A DNA stretch of 64,000 bases from Bellilinea sp034411135 (GTDB taxonomy: Bacteria; Chloroflexota; Anaerolineae; Anaerolineales; Anaerolineaceae). The translations under genes and the position numbers were made by a program. Location of the stretch: positions 1 through 64,000 of the forward strand of contig DAOUMN010000086.1 of NCBI GenBank assembly GCA_034411135.1, written 5' to 3'. The notes under the pieces are model-generated. The model worked only from the letters and a program-made list of their open reading frames with translations. It searched no databases and was not told the origin of the DNA. Shown here in pieces: positions 34,013 to 42,708 of this stretch (the stretch's first letter is position 1; every line of letters begins with the position of its first letter).

Positions 34013-34795
34013 ATGCCAGAAGAACGAGTTCAAAAAATTCTCTCCCGGGCCGGTCTTGGATCGCGCCGTTCGTGTGAATTGCTGATCGCTGCTGGAAGGG
34101 TTAAGGTTAATGGTCAAGTTGTTGTACTTGGCGCCAAGGCGGACGTGGATCGCGACGAGATTGTGGTCGATAACCATCCGATTCCGAAATTGAGTTCGAA
34201 AAAACTCTACATTGCGTTACACAAACCACGCGGTGTTTTATCCGATGATGCTCGGGATGACGATCGGAAAACGGTTTTCGATTTAGTGCCGGTTTCCGAG
34301 CACTTATTCGTGGTGGGAAGGCTGGATTATGACAGCGAGGGACTGATATTGCTGACAAATGATGGCGAGTTGACCAACCGGCTAACGCATCCGCGCTATG
34401 GGCACGAAAAAGAGTATCGCGTTTTGTTATATAACCGTCCAGATGAAGAACAGCTAGAGACCTGGCGACGTGGCGTGGTGTTGGAGGATGGCAGTAAAAC
34501 CGCACCGGCAAAGGTCATGATTGAATCGGTGGCTGGAAAAGGGGTTTGGCTAAGGGTGATCATGCGCGAAGGCAAAAAACGCCAGATTCGTGAAACTGGA
34601 AAAACAATTGGTTTACCTGTGCAACGGATTGTGCGTATCCGGATTGGTTCGGTGTTGTTGGGACAATTGAAACCCGGTGAGTGGCGTGATCTCACCCCGA
34701 AAGAAGTCAGTGAACTACGAGCTGCGGTTGGTGAAAAGAAAGAGACCAGAAAAACTGCTGGTCTCCGCCGATCAACGCAACCAAAAAGAAGATAA
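34013..34795 (+). CDS. rluB: RsuA/RluB-type rRNA pseudouridine synthase
   Basis: The 260-residue protein has an S4 RNA-binding domain (RVQKILSRAGLGSRR, residues 5-19, then VNGQVV) and the pseudouridine synthase domain with the catalytic aspartate in GRLDYDSEGLILLTND. KKRQIR near residue 188 is also typical. RluB modifies U2605 of 23S rRNA; RsuA modifies 16S U516. The sequence resembles RluB and RluE/RsuA equally, so the target is less certain than the family. The tail is basic (TRKTAGLRRSTQPKRR), fitting RNA contact. It directly follows scpB. Confidence 0.88.
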   Translation: MPEERVQKILSRAGLGSRRSCELLIAAGRVKVNGQVVVLGAKADVDRDEIVVDNHPIPKLSSKKLYIALHKPRGVLSDDARDDDRKTVFDLVPVSEHLFVVGRLDYDSEGLILLTNDGELTNRLTHPRYGHEKEYRVLLYNRPDEEQLETWRRGVVLEDGSKTAPAKVMIESVAGKGVWLRVIMREGKKRQIRETGKTIGLPVQRIVRIRIGSVLLGQLKPGEWRDLTPKEVSELRAAVGEKKETRKTAGLRRSTQPKRR

Positions 34796-34806
34796 TCATT
34801 CGCTCG

Positions 34807-35502
34807 CTATTCAATATTCTCCAGCGGAAGCCCTTTTTGGATTTGCTGAACAACCGCGAGCGGGATGGTTTTTTCTCGTTTGCGAATATTGTCTTTCAGT
34901 TTTTCGATTCGAAGTGCAGTGAGTGGAGAACCATTTGCTTCAATGCTCACTTTGGGATGAGTGAACACAAGTATTGGTTCGACAGGTGGAATTTCAAGAT
35001 CAGGAAATTTCTTTTTCAAAAACTTTTCAAGATCTGCTGAGGTGTATTGGGCATCCATTTCAGGACGCCCGATACTCTCCTGACCGAAAATACGTAAATA
35101 CAGATTTCCACCTTTTTGCTTGAAACGCTCTTTCTTTTCATCATACAAAATGGTTCCAGCAACGGAAATGGGAATCAGGGCAAAAATCCCGGTTGGACCG
35201 ATCAAGGCGTGGGGAATATCGGTGGTGTAGTGATAGAGAGTGTTCTTGTCTTCCAGACCTTTTAAGTTGTCGGACAGCAATTCGTCGGGGCGGGGTGAGC
35301 GCCCCCAGCGATTGCCGAAATAAATACCGATTTGGGTCATCAAGAATCCAAACAGGAGTGCGCCAAAGGTAATGGTGACTTGCTCTGGCTGGGTGAATGA
35401 AAAATACAAGCCAATCCCCAGTATGATCAATGCGCCGAAAGTAAGCGCTTGTCCAATTTTTTTATTGCGACGAATTAACTTGGTGTTGGATACAATTTTC
35501 AT
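34807..35502 (-). CDS. Membrane protein with a NERD-like (nuclease-related) domain
   Basis: The 231-residue protein has two N-terminal membrane helices (about 18-35 and 41-62) and a cytoplasmic domain. The segment from about 75, RPDELLSDNLKGLEDKNTLYHY followed within a few residues by HALIGPTGIFALIPI, follows the NERD pattern of an aspartate region, a (h)HhLigptGiFvie strand and a central beta core. The catalytic lysine of the nuclease fold is not obvious, so it may be inactive. It is downstream of plsX, 36 bases apart, on the same strand. Its ribosome site is duplicated (see the tandem repeat). Function not known. Confidence 0.6.
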   Translation of the reverse strand: MKIVSNTKLIRRNKKIGQALTFGALIILGIGLYFSFTQPEQVTITFGALLFGFLMTQIGIYFGNRWGRSPRPDELLSDNLKGLEDKNTLYHYTTDIPHALIGPTGIFALIPISVAGTILYDEKKERFKQKGGNLYLRIFGQESIGRPEMDAQYTSADLEKFLKKKFPDLEIPPVEPILVFTHPKVSIEANGSPLTALRIEKLKDNIRKREKTIPLAVVQQIQKGLPLENIE

Positions 35503-35503
35503 A

Positions 35504-35523
35504 ATACCTCGTGATACCTCGTG
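35504..35523 (-). repeat. Tandem 10-bp duplication covering the ribosome site of the NERD-like gene
   Basis: ATACCTCGTG occurs twice in a row (35504-35513 and 35514-35523). On the minus strand each copy reads CACGAGGTAT and supplies a GAGGT; only the copy nearer the ATG is at a normal distance from the start. Confidence 0.85.
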
Positions 35524-35538
35524 AATAGGATATCCTTC

Positions 35539-36564
35539 TTATGGATTGGGGGATGAATATAGTTCGAGCATCTCAAGCCGCTGCTCGATGGCAGAGCGCA
35601 ATGCCGAGAGAAGGTCACCTTGAACGGCTTGGCGGGCAATGCGGATGGCGTTCAACATGGCACGCGCATCCGAGCGTCCGTGACCGACGAAAACCAGACC
35701 ATCAATGCCGAGTAGAGGTGCAGCGCCAACTTCTGCCGGATCCAGCATTGCCTTCAGGCGGGTGAAGGCTGGTTTGGCAAGCAACGCGCCCATCTTGGTG
35801 GTGAAAGACGCCATCAGTTCCTTTTTCAATGTATCGGTTAACAGCTTAGCAACCGCTTCACTCGATTTGAGCAAGATATTACCGGTAAATCCGTCGGTGA
35901 CGACCACATCCGCGTTACCACCGAATAGTTCTTTTCCTTCGACGTTGCCAACAAAGTTCAATCCGGATTTTTCCAGGATCGGATAGGCGTCTTTGATCAA
36001 TTGATTGCCTTTGCCAGCTTCCTCTCCATTGGATAAAAGCCCCACCCGCGGGGTTGACTTTTTGAGCGCGCTTTCCGCATATACGCTGCCCATTACAGCA
36101 AATTGAAGCAAAAATTCTGGACGGCAATCAGCATTTGCGCCAATATCGAGGACGACGCAGTGCCCGTTCTTTACCGGGAAGAGTGCGGTCAAAGCCGGAC
36201 GTGCAACGCCCTTGATCCTGCCGAGTGTGCGCAAGGCATTGAACATAGCAGCACCGGTATTACCCGCAGTTACGAACGCGCTCCCTCTGCCTTCTTTTAC
36301 GAGGTTCAACCCAACTGCCATTGAGTTGCGCGGTTTCCTGCGCGCCGCTTCTACTGGTTTTTCGCCCATCTCTACCAAATCAGGAGCGTGTTCGATTTTT
36401 ACCAGCGTATTAGGCGCATCCAAGGCTTCTAATTTGGGCTTGATTAGGTTTTCATCGCCGACCAGGATGATTTCTTCTTGAAATTGGCGGGCAGCGCTGA
36501 CAGCGGCTTCGATCTCAGGATCCGGGTATTGGTCACTGCCCATTGCATCGAGTATGATTGCCAT
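35539..36564 (-). CDS. plsX: Phosphate acyltransferase PlsX
   Basis: The 341-residue protein matches PlsX: ILDAMGSDQYP at the start, AGNTGAAMFNALRTLGRI, DIGANADCRPEFLLQFA and DGFTGNILLKSSEA. PlsX makes acyl-phosphate from acyl-ACP for PlsY in phospholipid synthesis and is peripheral at the membrane. The ATG at 36564 has AAGGAG 6 bases upstream; a TTG at 36579 in the same frame would add five residues. PlsY is not in the window. The tRNA-Leu gene with its own promoter lies upstream, divergent. Confidence 0.95.
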   Translation of the reverse strand: MAIILDAMGSDQYPDPEIEAAVSAARQFQEEIILVGDENLIKPKLEALDAPNTLVKIEHAPDLVEMGEKPVEAARRKPRNSMAVGLNLVKEGRGSAFVTAGNTGAAMFNALRTLGRIKGVARPALTALFPVKNGHCVVLDIGANADCRPEFLLQFAVMGSVYAESALKKSTPRVGLLSNGEEAGKGNQLIKDAYPILEKSGLNFVGNVEGKELFGGNADVVVTDGFTGNILLKSSEAVAKLLTDTLKKELMASFTTKMGALLAKPAFTRLKAMLDPAEVGAAPLLGIDGLVFVGHGRSDARAMLNAIRIARQAVQGDLLSALRSAIEQRLEMLELYSSPNP

Positions 36565-36635
36565 CTGGTTCTCCTTCAAACTTCAAAATAATTTCTGGGT
36601 TGCGTGCTGGTTGAGGGGGGATTGAGGGGTTTTTC

Positions 36636-36663
36636 TTGACATGGGGGCAGAGCAGATTATAAT
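36636..36663 (+). promoter_or_regulatory. Consensus sigma70 promoter of tRNA-Leu
   Basis: A perfect TTGACA (36636-36641) and a perfect TATAAT (36658-36663) with a 16-base spacer. Transcription would start near 36670, six bases before the mature tRNA. This is the strongest promoter-like sequence in the window. Confidence 0.8.
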
Positions 36664-36675
36664 ATCGCAGTGCTT

Positions 36676-36757
36676 GCGCTGGTGCTGGAATTGGCAGACA
36701 GGCATGGTTGAGGGCCATGTGCCGAAAGGCGTGTGGGTTCAACTCCCACCCAGCGCA
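36676..36757 (+). tRNA. tRNA-Leu (anticodon GAG)
   Basis: An 82-base cloverleaf: acceptor stem GCGCTGG/CCAGCGC (36676-36682 with 36750-36756), D stem CTG/CAG with the class II GG loop, anticodon stem CATGG/CCATG with loop TTGAGGG and anticodon GAG at 36710-36712, a long variable arm with a GCC/GGC stem as in leucine tRNA, and T arm GTGGG TTCAACT CCCAC. The discriminator is A. The CCA end is not encoded. It reads CUC and CUU. It has its own promoter and terminator. Confidence 0.95.
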
Positions 36758-36760
36758 CTG

Positions 36761-36788
36761 GCCGCCTCATAAAGAGGCGGCATTTTTA
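36761..36788 (+). terminator. Intrinsic terminator of the tRNA-Leu transcript
   Basis: GCCGCCTC (36761-36768) pairs with GAGGCGGC (36774-36781) over a 5-base loop, followed by ATTTTTA. The T-run overlaps the last codon of the minus-strand prenyltransferase gene. Confidence 0.85.
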
Positions 36789-37757
36789 TAAATCTCTCCT
36801 GGTAATATACAAAGTTAACTCTTCTAGATGGGTTCTCTCCGGGCATTCCGGGAGAGTTAAGAGCGCATTATGAGCGGTTTGAACATAAGTATCCGCTTCC
36901 ATGATGGCTCGATCCGTCGCGTCGCTAGCGCGGATGCGTTCGACCAGCGATTGAATTTCATCCTCATATTGGGGGCAATTCCCATTGAGAATGCGGATAA
37001 CTCCCTCGTCTTCAGGATGGTCTTCAATGTAATACAAGGTTGGTAGAGTAATCAAACCCTGGCGTAGATCGCTTCCAATCGGCTTGCCCAGTTTGATCTC
37101 GTTGGCAATGAAGTCGAGCACATCGTCAACAATCTGAAACGCCATGCCAATGTTATACCCGAATGATCGAATGGTCTCCAAACGTCCTGGATCAATCGGA
37201 CTGATCAACCCAGCGCAGGTTGCGGCTGCCTCGAATAGCGATGCGGTTTTGGCATAAATGCGTTGGTAGTAATCGTTACGGTTCGCCTGGCAGCGGCTGG
37301 CAAAGAGTTGGGTGATCTCTCCATTCACAATAGTGCTTAACGTTTTCGAAAACAGGCTCATGACCGGAAGGGATTCGGTATCGGCTGCCAGTTTTGCGGA
37401 ACGGGCAAATAAATAATCGCCTGTCAATACAGTTGCACCAGGCGACCAGCGCGAATTGATGGTTGGGATGCCTCTCCGTAATAAAGAACCATCGATGAGA
37501 TCGTCATGCACCAAAGTAGCCGTATGAAGAAGCTCAATTGCGGCTGCCAGGGTAATCAGTTTATCAATGGGCGCATCGAACATCCTGCCAACCAATATTG
37601 TCACCGTTGGGCGAATGCGCTTACCCCCGGATGCGAGCAAGTGCTGCAATGCAGCCTGCAAGTCCGGGTGATGCCCCTCGGCTTGAAGTTTCATCAAGTT
37701 TTCAACTTGATGGATTTGTTCCTGCACCGGTGTAAAGAACGAGGTTGTAGTGCTCAA
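36786..37757 (-). CDS. Trans-isoprenyl diphosphate synthase
   Basis: The 323-residue protein has the all-alpha prenyltransferase fold with GGKRIRP, the first Asp-rich motif DDLID (in LVHDDLIDGSLLRRG) and the second, DDVLD, in QIVDDVLDF, both of which hold Mg and diphosphate. The residues just before the first motif are small, TAT, which points to a medium or long chain (octaprenyl-like, for quinone or other lipids) rather than farnesyl diphosphate. The chain length is inference. It follows TatD with a 4-nt overlap on the minus strand. The C-terminus ends in a TRRDL. Confidence 0.92.
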   Translation of the reverse strand: MSTTTSFFTPVQEQIHQVENLMKLQAEGHHPDLQAALQHLLASGGKRIRPTVTILVGRMFDAPIDKLITLAAAIELLHTATLVHDDLIDGSLLRRGIPTINSRWSPGATVLTGDYLFARSAKLAADTESLPVMSLFSKTLSTIVNGEITQLFASRCQANRNDYYQRIYAKTASLFEAAATCAGLISPIDPGRLETIRSFGYNIGMAFQIVDDVLDFIANEIKLGKPIGSDLRQGLITLPTLYYIEDHPEDEGVIRILNGNCPQYEDEIQSLVERIRASDATDRAIMEADTYVQTAHNALLTLPECPERTHLEELTLYITRRDL

Positions 37758-38563
37758 TCAGCCGATCTCCATGCGAATAATTGATTGCTGTTGCTTGTAA
37801 GGATACCTGCAATTTCGGATATTGGTAAAGTCTTCAACTCTGCGATTCGAGTGATTACCAGCTTAACAAATGCCGGTTCGTTGCGGGTGCCCCGATGAGG
37901 GTAAGGGGTCAGGTATGGCGCATCCGTTTCAGCCAGGATCCGATCTTGGTGTATTAGACGAACGATCTCGTGGCGGGAATCTGCATTTTTATAGGTCACC
38001 GGACCCGAAATGCCGATAAAAAAATTCATTGCCACTGCCTGCAAGGCTGGCTCAATTTCTCCGTCATAGGAATGCAATACTCCAGGACGATTTCGCAACC
38101 AGGAATGGTTTTGGATTATTGAGGAATACCATTCCGATACGATGGGCAGCACGTCCTTGATGGCGTCGCGGTTATGAATGACCACGGGCAATTGAGATTC
38201 GGCTGCCAATTCAAGTTGTTTCAAGAACACCTTTCGTTGGGTTGAGGGAGTTGTCCAATCACGGTAATAATCAAGCCCAATCTCACCAATGGCGACAACT
38301 TTAGGGTGGCTGGTTAAATTGCGTAGATCAGCCAATGTTGTTGACGTCCACGAGTTGGCGCTATTTGGGTGAATTCCAACAGCCGCAAAGACCTGGGGAT
38401 ACTTTTCGCTCAAAGTAACGGCATGGCGGCTGGTTTCAAGATCGATGCCCGGTACAAGTATGCGATCAACACCTTGATCTACTGCCCGTTCCAGCACAAG
38501 ACCGAGGTCATTATCAAATTGGTTAAGGTTCAAATGACAGTGCGTGTCTTGAAAGGTGATCAA
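37754..38563 (-). CDS. tatD: TatD-family metal-dependent hydrolase
   Basis: The 269-residue protein has the TatD/amidohydrolase barrel with DTHCHL (metal His pair), IGEIGLDYYRD, VIHNRDA and ETDAPYLTPYP. TatD proteins are metal-dependent 3'-5' exonucleases or deacylases acting on damaged nucleic acid; the exact role here cannot be told. It overlaps the phosphohexomutase upstream by 4 nt and the prenyltransferase downstream by 4 nt, so these three are translationally coupled. Confidence 0.9.
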   Translation of the reverse strand: MITFQDTHCHLNLNQFDNDLGLVLERAVDQGVDRILVPGIDLETSRHAVTLSEKYPQVFAAVGIHPNSANSWTSTTLADLRNLTSHPKVVAIGEIGLDYYRDWTTPSTQRKVFLKQLELAAESQLPVVIHNRDAIKDVLPIVSEWYSSIIQNHSWLRNRPGVLHSYDGEIEPALQAVAMNFFIGISGPVTYKNADSRHEIVRLIHQDRILAETDAPYLTPYPHRGTRNEPAFVKLVITRIAELKTLPISEIAGILTSNSNQLFAWRSAD

Positions 38564-39984
38564 GTTCCAAGTCCTACAATTTTTAAGCCGTCTTTCAGAA
38601 TCGGTTGCACCCGGTCGGCGTGGGTTGTTTCGCAGTAAACCCGGATGATGGGTTCCGTTCCGGAAAAACGGATGAGCAGCCAGCCACCATCTTCGAGCAT
38701 GAATTTGTACCCATCGGTGGTATTCAGACCTGTTACGTGGAGCCCGCCAATCGCCATCGGGTTCGCGGAGAGGATCATCTGCTCTTTCTCGGAGCGGTCG
38801 CCGGTGAAACGGGAATCGATCCGGTCGTAGTAGTGCGCGCCAACTTTGGAAAACAACAGATCGATTAGTTCGGAAGGTTTCTTTTGCAGACGCACCATCA
38901 TGTCGAGTATGTAAAGCCCTGCCAAAATACCGTCTCGTTCAGGAACATTGCCACGGAATGCATAACCACCCGATTCTTCGCCGCCAATCAGGGCGTTGGT
39001 TTCCAGGAATTTGGGAGCTACATATTTGAATCCAACGCCGGTTTCATATACTGGCACCTGGTATAACTTCCCCAATTTCTCAAGCATACTGGTTGTCGAG
39101 AGGGTTTTGACAATTGCCCCTCGCTCCCCACGAACTTCCAGGAGGTAAAGAGCCAGCAATGCATAGACCTGTAACTGGTTGATGAATTTGCCATTCTCGT
39201 CACCAATGCCGACCCGGTCGGCATCGCCATCGGTGATGATGAGCACGTCACCTCCAAGCTGGACAGTTTGCTGCAAACCGACATCGATGTTGGGTGGTAT
39301 GGGCTCGGGACGCTTCATTTCGGGAAAAATGGGATTACGGGTGTTGTGGATTTCGATCACCACGCTTTTGCCACCGGATAATAACTGGCTGAACCAGCCC
39401 GCACCATTGCCCCACATCGCATCCACGATGATCTTTAACCCTGCGTCGCGAATGGGCTGTAGATCAATCATCGATTGGAGATGCTGGATGTAAGCAGGCG
39501 CAAAATCATAATACTGCAACGCGCCGGTTTTTTCGGCTTCCTCAGCGGAGAGCCGTTTTACGCCTTGTTCTGTTTCCGGAATGAGCGATTCGATTTGTTT
39601 TAACCCTTCGGGATCGATAGCACCACCATGCTCATTGCGTACCTTAAACCCATTGTCTGTGGGAGGATTGTGCGAGGCGGTAATATTGATCGCCCCGGCA
39701 GCTTTCTTGTGGACAACTGTAAAGGCAATTACCGGTGTTGGCGTTGCCCCGCTGCTGAGAAGCACGTTGAAACCATTGCCGCACAGGACTTCAGCAGCTG
39801 CCAGGGCAAAATTCTCTGAGAGGAATCGTTTATCGTGTCCGATGACGATCCACTGACCGGTTTTGCCCTGCTCAATCATGTAAGAAGCAAACCCTTGAGC
39901 GCAACGGCGAACATTTGAGAAAGTGTAGTCTTCCGCGATTACACCTCTCCAGCCATCGGTTCCAAACGTGATCTTTGGGGTCAT
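38560..39984 (-). CDS. Phosphoglucomutase/phosphomannomutase family protein
   Basis: The 474-residue protein is an alpha-D-phosphohexomutase: FGTDGWRG at the start, the phospho-serine loop TASHNP with S104, the metal loop DGDADR, the sugar loop GEESGG and the phosphate loop RFSGTEP. It interconverts the 1- and 6-phosphates of glucose or mannose, supplying sugar nucleotides. The subgroup cannot be fixed from sequence. GGGAGGAATGGGCA precedes the ATG. It leads a three-gene operon with tatD and the prenyltransferase under an extended -10 promoter. Confidence 0.92.
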   Translation of the reverse strand: MTPKITFGTDGWRGVIAEDYTFSNVRRCAQGFASYMIEQGKTGQWIVIGHDKRFLSENFALAAAEVLCGNGFNVLLSSGATPTPVIAFTVVHKKAAGAINITASHNPPTDNGFKVRNEHGGAIDPEGLKQIESLIPETEQGVKRLSAEEAEKTGALQYYDFAPAYIQHLQSMIDLQPIRDAGLKIIVDAMWGNGAGWFSQLLSGGKSVVIEIHNTRNPIFPEMKRPEPIPPNIDVGLQQTVQLGGDVLIITDGDADRVGIGDENGKFINQLQVYALLALYLLEVRGERGAIVKTLSTTSMLEKLGKLYQVPVYETGVGFKYVAPKFLETNALIGGEESGGYAFRGNVPERDGILAGLYILDMMVRLQKKPSELIDLLFSKVGAHYYDRIDSRFTGDRSEKEQMILSANPMAIGGLHVTGLNTTDGYKFMLEDGGWLLIRFSGTEPIIRVYCETTHADRVQPILKDGLKIVGLGT

Positions 39985-40032
39985 TGCCCATTCCTCCCGA
40001 CTCGCATGTGAGAATAGTTACAATCCTACCCA

Positions 40033-40041
40033 ATTATAACA
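40033..40041 (-). promoter_or_regulatory. Extended -10 promoter of the phosphohexomutase operon
   Basis: On the minus strand TG, one base, then TATAAT (40041-40033). Transcription would start near 40026, about 42 bases before the ATG. It is back to back with the promoter of the cysteine desulfurase gene. Confidence 0.5.
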
Positions 40042-40083
40042 GGTGATCAATCGCAGACAAATCATTTGTCCAAGAATATTGCG

Positions 40084-40092
40084 TGCTATAAT
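40084..40092 (+). promoter_or_regulatory. Extended -10 promoter of the cysteine desulfurase operon
   Basis: TG (40084-40085), one base, TATAAT (40087-40092); a TTGTCC at 40066-40071 could be a -35 at the short spacing of 15. Start of transcription near 40099, leaving a leader of about 25 bases. Confidence 0.55.
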
Positions 40093-40123
40093 CCACTGTT
40101 GTTGTCTGAATTAGGTAGGTGTT

Positions 40124-41293
40124 GTGAACCATTTCTCCTCTAAAATTTACTTTGATTACGCTGCGACCACGCCGGTTGATTCCCGTGTTCTGGACGCGAT
40201 GATGCCGTTTTTTTCGGAGCAATTTGGTAATCCATCATCCATCCATCAGTATGGGCAACAGGCGGAAGCCGCCCTTGAATCGGCCCGTGAAACGATGGCT
40301 GAATTATTGGGTGCTCATTCCTCCGAGATGGTTTTTACCAGTTGTGGCACCGAAAGTGATAACCTGGCTATTCGCGGTGTCGCAATGGCTCAACGTGCAT
40401 TGAATGGTGCTGACACTATCCTGACTACGCCGGTTGAGCATCATGCGGTATTGCATACCGTGGAACACCTGGTAAAGTATCAGGGATTCAAAGCCGAAAT
40501 CCTTCCGGTGGATGCGAATGGCATTCTTGACCCGGATACGGTACGCAAGCATATAAACCAGCGTACGGCGCTGGTTTCGGTCATTCACGCCAACAATGAA
40601 ATTGGCAGCATCAATCCGGTTGAGGAAATTGGAAAAATTTGCCGCGAAATGGCAGTGCCGTTTCATACGGATGCTGTCCAAGCAGCAGCATATCTGAGTA
40701 TGAAGAATAGTACCCAATGGGCGGATTTGCTCACTTTGGGAGCACACAAGATGTACGGACCCAAAGGGGTTGGCGCTCTCTTCGTGCGTTCAGGTATCCC
40801 AATCCTCCCGGTGCAGACTGGAGGCGGGCAAGAGGGAGGGTTGCGAGCGGGCACCCAGAATGTTCCTTACATTGCAGGAATGGCAAAAGCTTTTGAACTT
40901 GCTCAAGCAGCAATCCCGGATCGAAATGAGATGATGCTGGAACTGAGGGATGAAATTATTGAACAGGTTTGTGAGCGAATTCCGGGTGCTCACTTGACGG
41001 GCCATCCCAGGCAACGGTTGCCAAACCATGCCAGTTTTGTTTTTGAAGGTGTGGATGGCAATCATTTATTAATGATCCTGGATGCGGCAGGTTTTGCCTG
41101 CTCCTCTGGCTCAGCGTGTAAAACGGGCAGCCCCAAGCCGTCGGAAGTTCTACTGGCTCTGGGATTGCCTCCCAAGCTGGCATTGGGGTCGCTGCGGATC
41201 ACCATCGGTGCAGCAACGAAAAGGGATGAAATCAACCAGTTTTTGAATGTACTACCAGAGTTGATCACAAAAGCACGATTGCTGACAAGGTGA
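40124..41293 (+). CDS. iscS: Cysteine desulfurase (NifS/IscS family)
   Basis: The 389-residue PLP enzyme has YFDYAATTPVD at its start, the HAVLHT and HANNEIG segments, the PLP lysine in LGAHKMYGPKG and the catalytic cysteine in CSSGSACKTG. It removes sulfur from cysteine and passes it as persulfide to acceptor proteins for Fe-S clusters and thio-tRNA. It starts with a GTG, preceded by AGGTAGGT. The next gene is mnmA, which needs such a sulfur donor, supporting this pairing. No IscU or SufU is nearby. Confidence 0.93.
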   Translation: MNHFSSKIYFDYAATTPVDSRVLDAMMPFFSEQFGNPSSIHQYGQQAEAALESARETMAELLGAHSSEMVFTSCGTESDNLAIRGVAMAQRALNGADTILTTPVEHHAVLHTVEHLVKYQGFKAEILPVDANGILDPDTVRKHINQRTALVSVIHANNEIGSINPVEEIGKICREMAVPFHTDAVQAAAYLSMKNSTQWADLLTLGAHKMYGPKGVGALFVRSGIPILPVQTGGGQEGGLRAGTQNVPYIAGMAKAFELAQAAIPDRNEMMLELRDEIIEQVCERIPGAHLTGHPRQRLPNHASFVFEGVDGNHLLMILDAAGFACSSGSACKTGSPKPSEVLLALGLPPKLALGSLRITIGAATKRDEINQFLNVLPELITKARLLTR

Positions 41294-41300
41294 GCAAGAG

Positions 41301-42392
41301 ATGGCAAATGGAGTCGTGGCCGTTGCAATGAGTGGGGGCGTGGACAGCTCGGTTGCTGCTGCTTTGTTAGTTGAGCAAGGATATACTGTCTTCGGTGTGA
41401 TGCTGCGGCTTTGGAGCGAACCGGGAAAGATGGACAGTAATCGATGCTGCACACCGGATGCAATGGCGCAGGCGCGCAGAGTAGCAGCGAAGTTGAAAAT
41501 CCCGTTCTACCCGATCAATGCGCAGGATGTTTTCCGGCAGGAGGTGGTACAGCATTTCCTGGATGGATATGCAGCCGGGAACACACCAAATCCTTGTCTG
41601 GTGTGCAATCGGTTTATTCGCTGGGACTACATGTTGCGGCACACCCAGGCGATGGGTGCGGAGAGAATGGCAACTGGTCATTATGCCAGGCTGCGCATAG
41701 CCAATAACGGGTTGATCGAATTAATTAAAGGCATCGATGAAAATAAAGACCAATCCTATGTGTTGAGTGTGTTGGATCAAGCGCAGTTAAGTCGCACGCT
41801 TTTACCGATAGGTGAATATACCAAACCGCAAGTGCGTGAACTGGCAAGAAAGCATGGATTATCAGTGGCAGAGCGCCAGGATAGCCAGGATTTGTGTTTT
41901 CTTGCAGGGCAGGATTATCGCGAATTTTTAACCCGGCATATGCCAGAAATTGTCAAACCAGGAAAAATTATCACCGGGGATGGGCGTGTGGTCGGGGAGC
42001 ATCGGGGCTTGGGTTTTTATACGATCGGTCAACGCAAGGGGCTGGGAATCGCCAGTAGTAAACCGTTGTATGTAATCGAAAAGCGCGGCGATGAAAATCT
42101 TTTGGTTGTCGGTGAAGCGGGTGATCTGAGGTTTTATGGGCTGACGGCTACCCGTGTCAATTGGGTAGCTGGCTTTCCGCCAGCAGCGCGTTTTAATGGC
42201 GAAATAAAAATTCGTTACAAGGCTCATCTTGCGCCGGGTGAGGTAATCGTTCTTTCGGAAGACCGGATTGAGATTCGATTTGACCCGCCGCTGCGCGACA
42301 TTACTCCGGGCCAGCGAGCGGTTATCTACCAAGGTGAACAGGTGCTGGGTGGTGGTACAATCGAACGAGCGATTTCGAAGTGCGCAGAGTAA
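41301..42392 (+). CDS. mnmA: tRNA-specific 2-thiouridylase MnmA
   Basis: The 363-residue protein has the PP-loop SGGVDSS (11-17), the catalytic CLVCNRFIRW and the second Cys in DLCFLAGQDYREFL, which forms a transient disulfide during sulfur transfer, plus GFYTIGQRKGLGI and HLAPGE in the C-terminal domains. It thiolates U34 of tRNAs for Gln, Glu and Lys. It is 7 bases downstream of the cysteine desulfurase gene, its probable sulfur donor. Length is normal. Confidence 0.95.
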   Translation: MANGVVAVAMSGGVDSSVAAALLVEQGYTVFGVMLRLWSEPGKMDSNRCCTPDAMAQARRVAAKLKIPFYPINAQDVFRQEVVQHFLDGYAAGNTPNPCLVCNRFIRWDYMLRHTQAMGAERMATGHYARLRIANNGLIELIKGIDENKDQSYVLSVLDQAQLSRTLLPIGEYTKPQVRELARKHGLSVAERQDSQDLCFLAGQDYREFLTRHMPEIVKPGKIITGDGRVVGEHRGLGFYTIGQRKGLGIASSKPLYVIEKRGDENLLVVGEAGDLRFYGLTATRVNWVAGFPPAARFNGEIKIRYKAHLAPGEVIVLSEDRIEIRFDPPLRDITPGQRAVIYQGEQVLGGGTIERAISKCAE

Positions 42393-42408
42393 TTGCGGGA
42401 GGAATGCT

Positions 42409-42696
42409 ATGATGCTGCAGTCCATCTTTTTGGGGTTTTTGGTATCAACACTCTACGGGGCGGCTTTCCACCTTTGGCGTGGGGGCAGCTTATGGCGGCT
42501 GGGAATGTATCTCCTTTTTGCATGGATTGGTTTTTGGGGTGGACACTGGCTGGCGCTTGTATTGGATTGGGACTTTATCCGGGTGGGCGCGTTAAATTTA
42601 GGCAGTGGAACACTTGGCAGCGTATTGGTATTGGGCGTGGGTTACTGGTTGAGTCTTGCTCAGGTTGAACCAGCAACCAAAAGCATAAAAAAATGA
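42409..42696 (+). CDS. Small membrane protein of unknown function
   Basis: The 95-residue protein has three or four membrane helices and short loops (SIFLGFLVSTLYGAAFHLW, LGMYLLFAWIGFWGGHWLAL, LGSVLVLGVGYWLS). It is tightly packed between mnmA (17 bases) and trmI (12 bases), all on one strand. GGGAGG lies 6 bases before the ATG at 42409; an alternative upstream start would overlap mnmA heavily and is rejected. No family recognised. Confidence 0.75.
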   Translation: MMLQSIFLGFLVSTLYGAAFHLWRGGSLWRLGMYLLFAWIGFWGGHWLALVLDWDFIRVGALNLGSGTLGSVLVLGVGYWLSLAQVEPATKSIKK

Positions 42697-42708
42697 GGAG
42701 TACTCCTT

